A DNA stretch of 64,000 nucleotides from Hyaloperonospora brassicae (taxonomy: Eukaryota > Oomycota > Peronosporomycetes > Peronosporales > Peronosporaceae): positions 1 through 64,000 of the forward strand of contig CANTFL010000637.1 in the NCBI GenBank assembly GCA_947650285.1, given 5' to 3'. Numbering within the stretch: the stretch's first letter is position 1; each line of letters opens with the position of its first letter. Below are positions 55,461 to 64,000 of this stretch, one piece after another. A model generated the notes under the pieces. It searched no databases, was not told the origin of the DNA, and worked only from the letters and a program-made list of their open reading frames with translations. The position numbers and the translations under genes are program-made.

Positions 55461-55700
55461 ATGAGCCCAAGCGCCATGACTTCCTCACACGATGCCAAGG
55501 TCACCATTGACAAGTTCAACGGTGACAACTACGCGACATGGAGCCGCTACATGCGTGGCGTGTTCCTGGCGAAGTCGACGTGGCATGTCGAGAACCGGGA
55601 GACGTCGCCGACATTTGCAGACCCACGCGCCATGGAGGACTACGCCAAGGCAAGCAACGTGGCGTTCGGTCTAATGCTTCTGCATATGGACGCGGACTAC
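55461..55700 (+). CDS. copia3 gag, N-terminal 80 residues
   Basis: Begins in the primer site (GGTTATGAGCCC at 55457), [19 protein letters not shown], and continues with [20 protein letters not shown] to LHMDADY, where LTR E begins. No internal break. Equivalent to the first 80 residues of copia1 gag. Confidence 0.85.
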
Positions 55701-57468
55701 TGTGGTGAAGTCACTAATCAAATTTTGTACGAGGATCGCTGGCTACACATTTGTGACACCACTTACTGCTGAAAAAAAAGCCATGGGACCTGGCTATCCA
55801 ATAAGGAGACGGAAGGCGATTTAAACGGGATCGGCGATCCGATCCAACTGTCGTCAGACTGATGGGTATGGAACGATCTGAGACGGGGTGATCTGGGACA
55901 AGACGACAGTTAGGACGATTTCCATGGAGCGATCTGGGACAAGGATCTGAGATTAGGTGATGTGATGTGATGTGATGTGACTCTGTGACGAAGGTGTAAC
56001 ATCCTGCAGACCGGTGACACTCTCTACGGGTCTCCCAAAGGGAGTACTGATTTAGTTTAATTATGGACCGATCTGGAAGTGCGGATGTTTGTGGGGGTCC
56101 GTGGGACCGTTGTAAGAATTGTGGATGGTCCCATTGTGCGGATAAACCGTTGAGTATAGTATCGGAGCATGCACAATGAACGGAAAATACATATAGGGCC
56201 GGATCGCACTGTGTCGATCCTCAACGATCTCGAATTGGGCATCAGATCGGTCATGTTCCCTGCTGATTATGGATATATCGATGATGGAGGTATTGGATTG
56301 TGATATACATGCTTGTTGAAGGTCTATGAGTGATGTCGCAAAAGTTCAGACCGAAAGAGACAGTGGAAGCCGGTTGAATTGACGTCGCAAAATGGATTTA
56401 GACACATTCGGCATTTGGATACTATTTTGGACTTTTCGGTACGAAAATTGGGTATTAGGTACCGCATTTGGAATTTGCTCCCTTTTTGGTGTCTAGGTAC
56501 GAAATCGGGAGTATTGGCGCTATCTTTGGAGCACAGGTCACGAGATTTCGACACGTGTTCAAGGGAACGGTCAAGCTTAAAGGTGATATCGGTTTGGAGA
56601 GTGACCTACAGTTTGGAATAGGCTTAAGGATGGGATGGCTATTAATTTGGTTGGATAATACAACAGTTACCACTTTTACATATAAAGCACGTCGCAGACT
56701 TCTCTTCCGGGCAGGATATTTGGCCTCCCGTCGATCAAGAGACGTCGCACGCGCCGTGTTTCGTGTACTCGCCTTGGATTGTTTGGCCAAGGTGGGGTTA
56801 AGGTAACTCAACTCAACTCAAACTGCTAGGGTAGCAGCAAACAACGGTAAAGGAAAAGGATTTTAATTACAAGATCGCGAGGCGGCTCAAGTGGTCAGAA
56901 GATCTGGACAAGAAGTTCAAGACAAGACCGAGCAAGACCGAGCAAGACCGAAGCGATATACAGGGCAGATCGGCACGTTTCATTTTGGCGAAACAAGCAA
57001 CAGATCCACCCACATTGCGCACTTCCGGCAAGATCGGCCTATCCCAAGACCAGATCGGACCGATCCCAACACAAGATCGACGCAACGCTACTATTTGCTG
57101 AGTGAAGATTTCCGCACAGCGAAGACCCCGATCCCGAAGAAAAATCGAGATCGATGTGATTCAAGATCTAGATCGCGACATCTCCAAATAGAGATCGCCG
57201 CGACTCAAGATCAGGATCGCAGAACCCCGTTCGTGGTGTGAAGATTTCCACACCGGAAGCGAACGCTCAACCCAACCGTTCAGCGAGATCGACACCTCCC
57301 AAGGCCATTACGAAGAGCTCAAGCCATACCAACCGACGGGTACAAAAGGTGAGCACAAGGTTATACAACAAGGCACGGGTCGGAGTATCCCCTCCGTGAG
57401 TCGGCAAGTCTGGGCAAGTGGAAGATCGACATTCACTAAAGTAATTTTGTGAGATCGACTTCACCACA
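55701..57468 (+). repeat. LTR E, mosaic
   Basis: TGTGGTGAAGTCACTAATC to GATCGACTTCACCACA, 1,768 bp. Outer parts match LTR D closely. The block about 56650-57050 does not: it has ACATATAAAGC, a different pyrimidine-rich segment and a repeated CCGAGCAAGA. A GTGAT microsatellite is expanded at about 55957-55980. Confidence 0.9.
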
Positions 57469-57696
57469 ATGGTGCGCGTGCCCGGATCTTCTGAGGCCTC
57501 TGGATATCACCGTGAGTCCACTGGCGAAGATGTCAAGATCAAGCAAGAACCTGGGATTGAAGTGTCAGCGACAGAGGGATCGACGCAGACACGCAGAAGC
57601 ACAAGATCCTCAGGTCATCAGAGTTTTGGGAGGGACTCTGATGAAATGAAAATGGAAGAGGAAGATCGAGAGGTCGATCTGGAAGATAAACCTTAA
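57469..57696 (+). CDS. Leader ORF of element E
   Basis: 75 residues, the same protein as in C and D, with the ATG in the primer-binding site and the same TAA stop followed by the GGCCC...GGGCC stem-loop. Confidence 0.6.
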   Translation: MVRVPGSSEASGYHRESTGEDVKIKQEPGIEVSATEGSTQTRRSTRSSGHQSFGRDSDEMKMEEEDREVDLEDKP

Positions 57697-57768
57697 ATAC
57701 CTCTTCGGGCCCTTTCGGGGGCCACCGCAGATCGCGCTGCAAAGATCGGTCTGCTGGATGAAAACATA

Positions 57769-58578
57769 ATGGTGAAAACCAAAACGGCGAAAGCCAAACT
57801 CAATACCCTCGTCACCAGGTCACCTGACATTAATACGAGGAAGACGTTGGCCGGTTCGGCACGAAAAAAGAAGAAAGCGCCGGGATCGAATACCCTCGTC
57901 AGCAGGTCACCAAAAACTAACACGAGAAAGACCAAGAACCCCGCCGGATCGGCACGAAAGAAGAAGAAAGTGCTGGGATCGAACGGCGAAGATCACCGAA
58001 TCGGAAAACCAATCGGATCGGAGATCGTAGTCAAAGAAGAATATGTTCGTGATATGGCCCAGATCGCGGTGTCGAAGATGGAGTCGGTGACTCAAATGTG
58101 GGAGCGTGCAAACTGTCAGTGCTATTATAGCCACTTCGAGACACTGCTCAAGACAGACCCAGTGTTTAAGATATTACGGCCCAAGTGTATCGACCCTCTG
58201 GGTAAGCCGATCTCTATCCCGCCGCCCGTGACAAGCAAACTCGGTGCGATTGATTTGATTTTGCAGATGTTGAATGAAACGGGCTTCTGCCCTAATGCTT
58301 TCGATTCAGATGAATTGATGAGATGCAGCTTGGAATAGTTGGAGAACGCAGTAAGCGAGTTCGTGGAGGTCATGATACTTCTGGTGGGCAAGACCACCAC
58401 TCCTAGAGACGGTGTCGTCATACCCTCGGGATCTACTCAAGAATATCCCTCAAGATCGACTTATTACGCCTCAGCTGACTCCGAGATGGAGTCAGATGGG
58501 TCCAATAGTTCGTCGGGTGTCTTTGGAACCATCGGGAGGATCGTTTCCAAAAGACAGGATCGGCAAGGCCAGGATTGA
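57769..58578 (+). pseudogene. Gag N-terminal ORF of element E, one stop
   Basis: Same as 37069-37878 of C with a CAG-to-TAG change at 58336 after CSLE; the frame continues afterwards to 58578. Keeps the duplicated GSARKKKK block. Confidence 0.75.
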
Positions 58579-58825
58579 AGCCTTTGAAGAGCAAGCCAAG
58601 ATCGACATACAATTAGTTGTATGTCAAGGTCGTCCGTGATCTCACGTCTGGAAGATTTTTCAGGAAAAGGTCGAGACGAAGGTTGGGCTCGGAGCTGGAT
58701 CGTCAAGGTCAGATAGGCTTTTCTTCGGGAACAAATACCTGATGAAGAAAAATGTTTGGAGATTGGTGATTTGCTCACCACTCCAGCCCGATATTGGTAT
58801 CTTCAACTAAACGAATCGATACAAT
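58579..58825 (+). pseudogene. Gag capsid remnant, element E
   Basis: A frame from 58756 gives GDLLTTPARYWYLQLNESIQ and WKALVEKFLFEYCGH, the capsid region seen in GyA as FGDLLVVPARCWY. It continues to 58965 in one frame, and a single base insertion near 58939 moves the linker to another. Confidence 0.65.
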
Positions 58826-61800
58826 TTGATTGGAAGGCGCTGGTGGAAAAATTCTTGTTCGAGTATTGTGGACACGAAGAATCGGTCGATCAACAATACT
58901 ACCTTTCACGGAAACAACCGGATGAGAATCCAATTCGTCTTCTCAGGACAACGTTCACCGCATAAATCGAAGGTGAAAAAGATAAAAGCTACTGATCAAC
59001 CCATCGAGATCCCTGTTGGAGAATCTACGGAGGTGAAGATCGGTATTAGTCAAGCGTTATCAAGGTTGTGGATCGCACGAGGACTGGATTGGGTGCCGAC
59101 AGTAAGATACGGTCCTGGCAAGCTATTATATCTGCAGGTGACGAATATTGGTGATCCGAAGATCGTGTTACCACCACATACCACACTCGGTATGTGGATG
59201 AAAGGCGAGACAACACCAAGATCTCAAGGATACGTGTTGTATGGATCTGGCCGATATAAGGAGTGTCAAACCTTAGCGTATGAAAACACTACCGATGAAC
59301 AATGGAAGTGGCCCGATAATGAATGGATCGAATCTCCAGCAAATCCTGCTAACTATGTTAAATCGATAGAGTTAACGACACGACCAAAAGTTGATCCGGT
59401 GGAAACGGCGGGGGAAGCGGCAGTAATTACTCATCGGATTTCTAAAGCTAAAACGGGAGGAAAAAGTATCAAATCGGCGTCAGGAGAAGAGAATGCAGTC
59501 GTCGATATACTCTCACATGATGAATCGTTTCAGAGTTCTGCTGATCGAGATCGCAAAATTGATCCACAGTGTTTGACGGAACGAGATCGAAGAGTGGTTC
59601 ATCCTTCACACGATAGATCGGTTCAACGTCATATTGATCAAGATCGAGAAAGTGATCGCTCCTATGTAATGAATCGAGATTATGTAGACGACCCATAGCA
59701 TTAGACATGTCGAGATCGCGATGATGATACACAGTATTCGACAGATCGAGACTGCGGAATGAATTCGCCATATTACTATAAATCGTTTACGCTTTCTATT
59801 GATCAAGATCGTGGAAGAGGTCAAGGAAATTCTACGGATCAAGATCCCGAAGGTGACTCGCAGTACTGGATCTGTCAAGATCGCAAAGTGATTTCGCATT
59901 TACCCGATGGATCGTTTGGGCTTTCTGTCGATCAAGATCGAGAAAGTCATCAAACGTATGGTATGGATCAAGATCTCGAAGCTGATCTGGACAGGGGGCG
60001 TGGATTTCTCTGCGGTGATCACTCTACAAGTGGAGATCGATATGGCGAAAACGACCTGCATTCACATGATGGATCGTTTGAGTTTTCTGTCGATCAAGAT
60101 CGAGAAGATCGAGAATATCGCGAAGGTGAACCACTGTGTTCGACTTGTCAAGATCGCAGATTGATTTCACATTTATCCGATGGATCGTTTGAGCTTTCTA
60201 TCGATCAAGATCAAAAAAGTCATCGAACGTATGGTATGGATCAAGATCTCGAAGCTGATCTGTACAGGGAGCGTGGATTTCTCTGCGGCGATCACTCTAC
60301 AAGTGGAGATCGATATGGCAAAAATGATCTGCATTCACATGATGGATCGTTTGAGTTTTCTATCAATCAAGATCGAGTTAGTGGTCAAAGGTATATTACG
60401 AATCAAGATCACGTGGATCAGGGTCGCGAAGGAGCTGAAGACGAGTGTAATGGTCTGTTATTATATCTCAATTTGATAGCTGATCTGGACTGGGGGCGCA
60501 AATTTCTCTGCGGCGATCACCCTAAAAGTGGATATCGACTGTGTATGAAGATACCTTCAGCGATGGCTACTAAAAAGAAGATTAAAAGCGTCGAGTGGAT
60601 ACAAGACCGACACAAGCAAGAGATTGACGCCACAAGGGAGATTACAACTGAAGACACCGAATCTGAAGTAGCTGATCTGTTACAAGAACGGTCCAGCTGT
60701 CAGGTAGACGGGATCGGGTTCAAGGATGGTGAGTCGCAAGAAGAGCATTCCCAACTGGTCAAAGGACTCAAAATGATTGCGACCGTGAGATTGTCGAAGG
60801 GAAACGAGGGTGCGAGGTTGCCGGCGCAGGTCAAGGTGGAGATCAATCAAGCGTCGATCGGATTGAATAGATGGGTATGCGAAGATAGCGCGACTAAAGA
60901 CGGAGACCCTGACGATAGTGAAACGGTGCATGGAGAGTCCAGACGTCAGTCAGGCGAGATGTCGACTCATGATGGTGTGTTACAAGAACGAGACAATCGA
61001 CAGCTTGGAGACACAGCTATACCAGGGACTTGCAATGACTTACCTGGAGTGATTGGTGATATGCTGTCTCCTGATGTGATAGATTCCACCAAGGCTATGA
61101 GCTGTGACGCTGTGGAACCCTACCGATTTGATAACTTGAAGATCGAGGAGGGGTCAAAGGCGATCACGTGGGGAAATTCTAGTGATGTATGATCCTGACC
61201 GAAAAGAATTCAGTCACCATCATAAAAAAGAGACCGATATGGGATATAGTGAAGAGCATGGACAGTCCACCGTGATGACCGCAGAGACCGATACGGTGGG
61301 GATTGACCGCTATAATGCGGATCGTAATCCACTGCAGATAAGTCGTGAAGAGAACTTGCGGCTTCATCTCTATCGGTTCAAGGATGAATATGCACCAAGT
61401 TTAGCCCATATGTGGCACGGACCGTGTTATGAGGCCGTCAAATGTGGAGATCATATTGTACGACTGGATATTGATGGTAAACCATACAGGTTGTTCTCGA
61501 TGGTTCATGTTTCGAAGTTGAAGCAGGTCAAGATGTTTCAGTATCGACCAATAATCTGTTTGACGGTATACGAGATTGATCGAGTGGGCTTTGATGAGGT
61601 ATTATGGCTGGACGATAGCTGGGAAGGATGTCGAGAGGATGATACGTTCGAAGTGAAAAGAACAGAAGACGCGCGATCTGGCCGAAAACCACGGGTTGGA
61701 CGAGTACACTGTCCGGTCGGGAAGTGTTGGAAAGGCTCCAGCGATCCGACATGGATAGATGATGCAGATGTAAATTGCGTGGATATGTCGCAGAAATGTG

Positions 61801-61895
61801 ACCGTGGTCGGGCAAGCCGGAATCAATTCGAGGTGATGCACTTAGAAGAAGCTGCATCAAGGGTCGAACACCGATCTGGAGGTAGGAGTGGTTGA
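58826..61895 (+). pseudogene. Long ORF of element E: linker, QDR repeats, SH3-like and chromodomain-like tail (one stop, one frameshift)
   Basis: Equivalent to 38392-41193 of C. Frame 58826-59698 runs through the linker, with TGG where C and D have TGA, to a TAG at 59696 (CAG in C). The frame resumes 59759-61192 with the repeats and the RNase H-like pieces. An extra G near 61187 shifts the frame to 61182-61895, which carries MWHGPCYEAVKCGDH and the chromodomain-like tail. C and E are broken at different places, so the disruptions are recent and independent. Confidence 0.78.
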
Positions 61896-61897
61896 AA

Positions 61898-62044
61898 TAT
61901 GCAAGGAGGTTGCATATGGCTGTAAGGCGGTGAAAGCACATGCCGGGAGGATGTATGTGGCGGAGGATATCGGTGGACGGGTGTGCTAGGAGGTAGCATA
62001 TGCTGGTGGAATGGGTTTGAAGGGTGTACTTGGAGGTAGTACAT
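61898..62044 (+). other. Hairpin array with GGAGG loops, element E
   Basis: TATGCAA-GGAGG-TTGCATA at 61898-61916, just after the pol-tail stop, then the same series of GTGCTA-GGAGG-TAGCAT and TGTACT...AGTACA hairpins as in C. Confidence 0.72.
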
Positions 62045-62257
62045 GCCAGAGGAATGGGCTGTTCGTATATGAGTATGGAACTGAATCACCAACTAGTTGA
62101 TGGAGAGCGAGATTGATTTGGCATGGTGATACAACGATAAAAGATGTGACGAAAGATGATAATGAAATCTGATGTACTATCATTTTCGAATTTTACTAAG
62201 ACCGGCGATCCAGGTAAAGCAGTATGATCTAACGATCTTGTTCAAACGAATAGCGAT

Positions 62258-62689
62258 CTAAGCCGAGACTGATGATCTGGCGATCCAGGTCGATTGAATG
62301 GAGATATTAGTGGAGTCCATGTAACTATCGATCTGGTGAAGAATGGGATGGGCTGAACTCAGGCTGTCGATCCGGTCGTCTGTAGGGGAAAGTGGAGATA
62401 TGGATCGATCTGGGACTATTCGATTATACCTCCCGTGATCTGGCGCTCTGTACGACAGGTCTTGGGCAGGAGACGAAGGCCCGGTGGGTAGTCGATCTAG
62501 TAATCCCCTAGAGAAAGGTGTCGATTCTGCCGGACCAAGATCACTAGGAGACCCAGGTCGATTTGGGACTATTGGAGTATACCTCCCGGGATCTGGCGAT
62601 CTAGGTGACAGATCGCGATCCGGCGACAAAAGTGCGGTAGAACACTCCGAGGGTACTGGCGAAGTGGGAAGACGCGTCGGTGAGGTCAT
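62258..62689 (-). CDS. Antisense ORF of element E, short form
   Basis: 143 residues, open, starting MTSPTRLPTSPVPSEC 89 nt from the LTR edge. Composition is Ser, Pro and Asp rich, with repeated SPDPGRY and APDHGRY pieces and acidic-basic DR motifs, so it is probably disordered. It ends STWIARSSVSA. It corresponds to the head of the GyA antisense ORF; the coiled coil and tail are deleted. Function unknown. Confidence 0.6.
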   Translation of the reverse strand: MTSPTRLPTSPVPSECSTALLSPDRDLSPRSPDPGRYTPIVPNRPGSPSDLGPAESTPFSRGLLDRLPTGPSSPAQDLSYRAPDHGRYNRIVPDRSISPLSPTDDRIDSLSSAHPILHQIDSYMDSTNISIQSTWIARSSVSA

Positions 62690-62767
62690 GGGATGGACTT
62701 GAGTGCTTGGAACGAAGTTGATCAGTTGCTGGACTGAAGCCTCTTGCTGCCCAACCGGACTTCAGTA

Positions 62768-62778
62768 CAGGGGGCGGT
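62768..62778 (+). promoter_or_regulatory. Polypurine tract of element E
   Basis: CAGGGGGCGGT immediately before TGTGGCAAAGTC. Confidence 0.75.
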
Positions 62779-64000
62779 TGTGGCAAAGTCATTAATTGAA
62801 ATTTATGATATGGATCGGTGGCCATCTAATTGAGGCGCCACGTACTGGTGAAAAATGGCACCAAGTGATCTGGCGATCCGATGAGAGACGGAAGGTGATC
62901 CCACGGAGATCGACGGACCGATCCAACGGTCGGCCGAAGGATGGACGTGGAACGGTCTGAGACGAGGCGCAGAAAGGGGTGATTTTCTTGGAACAATCTG
63001 GGACGAGTCGCAGACATCGATGATTTCCACGGTGCAATCTGGGACGAGGGACTAGATTGAACCAGAAGACCGATCTGAACTAAGAAAGGTACTTCTGAGA
63101 CCAAGCGATGCGACGTGACTCTGTGACAAAGTTGCAGCATCCAGGTGATCGAAGATACACATCACCGATCTCCAATGGGAGTACTTATTTAGGTTAATTA
63201 TGGACCGATCTGGAAGTGCGGATGTTTGTGGAAGTCCGTGGGACCGTTGTGAGAATTGTGGATGGTCCCATTGTGCGGCTAAACCCTTGAGGATGGTATC
63301 GGACCATGCACAACTAACGGAAGAACATATAGGGCCGGATCGCACTGTGTTGATCCTCAACGATCTCGAATTGGGCATCAGATCGGTCATGTTCCCTGCT
63401 GATTATGAATATAACGATGATGGAGGTATTGGATTGTGATATACATGCTTGTTGAAGGTCCATGAGTGATGTCGCAAATAGTTCAGACCGAAAGAGCCAG
63501 TGGAAGCCGGTTGAATTGACGTCGCAAAATGGATTTAGACACGTTCCACATCTTTAATACTATTTTGGACTTTTCGGAACCAAAAGTGGGTATTAGGTAC
63601 CGCATTTGGAATTTGGTCCTTTTTGGTGTCTAGGTACGATATCGGGAGTATTGGCGCTATCTTTGGAGTACAGATCACGAAATTTCGACACGTGTTCAAG
63701 GGGGCGGTCAAGCTTAAAGGTAATATCGACTTGGACAGTGAACTACGGTTGGGAATAGGCTTAATGATAGGTCGGATATTAATTTGGTTGGATAATGAAC
63801 AGACTTGAACTCTACTTCTTCTGCTCACGACGCACGTTCTCCTCCCCTCTTCTCCGGGCAAGATTGATTTGGCTTCCCCGGCGGGTCAAGTCACGCGTGT
63901 TACAGGGACACAGAAGGCCAATCTTGGCTTGTTGAACAAGATCGAGAAGAGCGATCTCGGGATATCTGGTCCGGATCGATCAAGTACTCACACTCAACTC
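62779..64000 (+). repeat. LTR F (3' LTR of E), incomplete at window end
   Basis: TGTGGCAAAGTCATTAATTG start. The first 400 bp differ strongly from LTRs C, D and E; after about 63190 it becomes close to LTR C. About 550 bp should lie beyond the window. Confidence 0.88.

Larger units (their letters stand above)
55179..55700 (+). mobile_element. Copia element copia3, 5' end only
   Basis: LTR plus the first 80 codons of gag, inserted in the RT of copia1 and then cut by element E at 55701. The remainder may lie beyond the window, after the 3' LTR of E. Confidence 0.88.
55701..64000 (+). mobile_element. Non-autonomous GyA derivative E (right LTR truncated by window end)
   Basis: LTR 55701-57468, internal 57469-62778, LTR from 62779. 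Internal region nearly identical to C up to about 62580, then closer to GyA near the polypurine tract. The left and right LTRs are clearly different subtypes, so the element is a recombinant or its right end was replaced. Confidence 0.87.

Overview
The window is eukaryotic, repeat-dominated DNA with no convincing host gene, tRNA or rRNA. It most likely comes from an oomycete (Peronosporales, Phytophthora or downy-mildew type). This is inferred from recognised protein families: Ty3/Gypsy pol genes with two RNase H domains and a chromodomain, gag proteins with a triple zinc-knuckle block, and Ty1/Copia elements with short ~280 bp LTRs and a half-tRNA type primer site. Everything legible is LTR retrotransposon, nested and rearranged.

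Layout. 1-1.59 kb: a well-preserved Gypsy RT-RNase H reading frame cut by an LTR. 1.58-13.65 kb: a long, decayed Gypsy element on the minus strand (called GyA here), with 3' LTR, chromodomain, integrase, archaeal-type RNase H, RT, protease and gag in order along the plus strand; its 5' LTR is lost. 13.65-28.7 kb: a second decayed Gypsy (GyB) on the plus strand, head-to-head with GyA. Its RT is split by a 4 kb composite block (16.5-20.6 kb) that is an inverted, rearranged copy of 1-3.8 kb. 28.7-33.1 kb: a very degraded GyB-like element between two diverged LTRs. 33.1-34.9 kb: AT-rich sequence I cannot assign. 35.0-64.0 kb: three near-identical non-autonomous GyA derivatives (C, D, E) in an LTR-internal-LTR-internal arrangement. 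D is broken by a chain of Copia insertions: copia1, split by a complete copia2 with a 5 bp target duplication, and then by copia3, which is itself cut by element E. The last LTR runs off the window.

Most interesting points. (1) Both Gypsy families carry an antisense gene at the 3' end of the element: a Ser/Pro-rich head, a coiled coil, a basic NLS-like patch and a Trp/basic tail, facing the pol gene tail-to-tail. I find it, whole or partial, in six places. In the GyA family its start codon sits a fixed 88-89 nt from the LTR. (2) In GyA and its derivatives an array of small hairpins lies between the pol stop and the antisense gene; stems differ between copies but stay paired, and the loop stays purine-rich. 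(3) The derivatives have lost protease, RT, most of RNase H and the integrase core, but keep a long open frame in which a piece of the archaeal-type RNase H has been amplified among GATC-dense Gln-Asp-Arg repeats, joined to the integrase SH3-like/chromodomain tail. (4) In both the Gypsy derivatives and the Copia elements the first ATG lies inside the primer-binding site.

Coordinates of decayed genes are approximate. All homology statements come from reading the sequence and from recall of families; no search was run.
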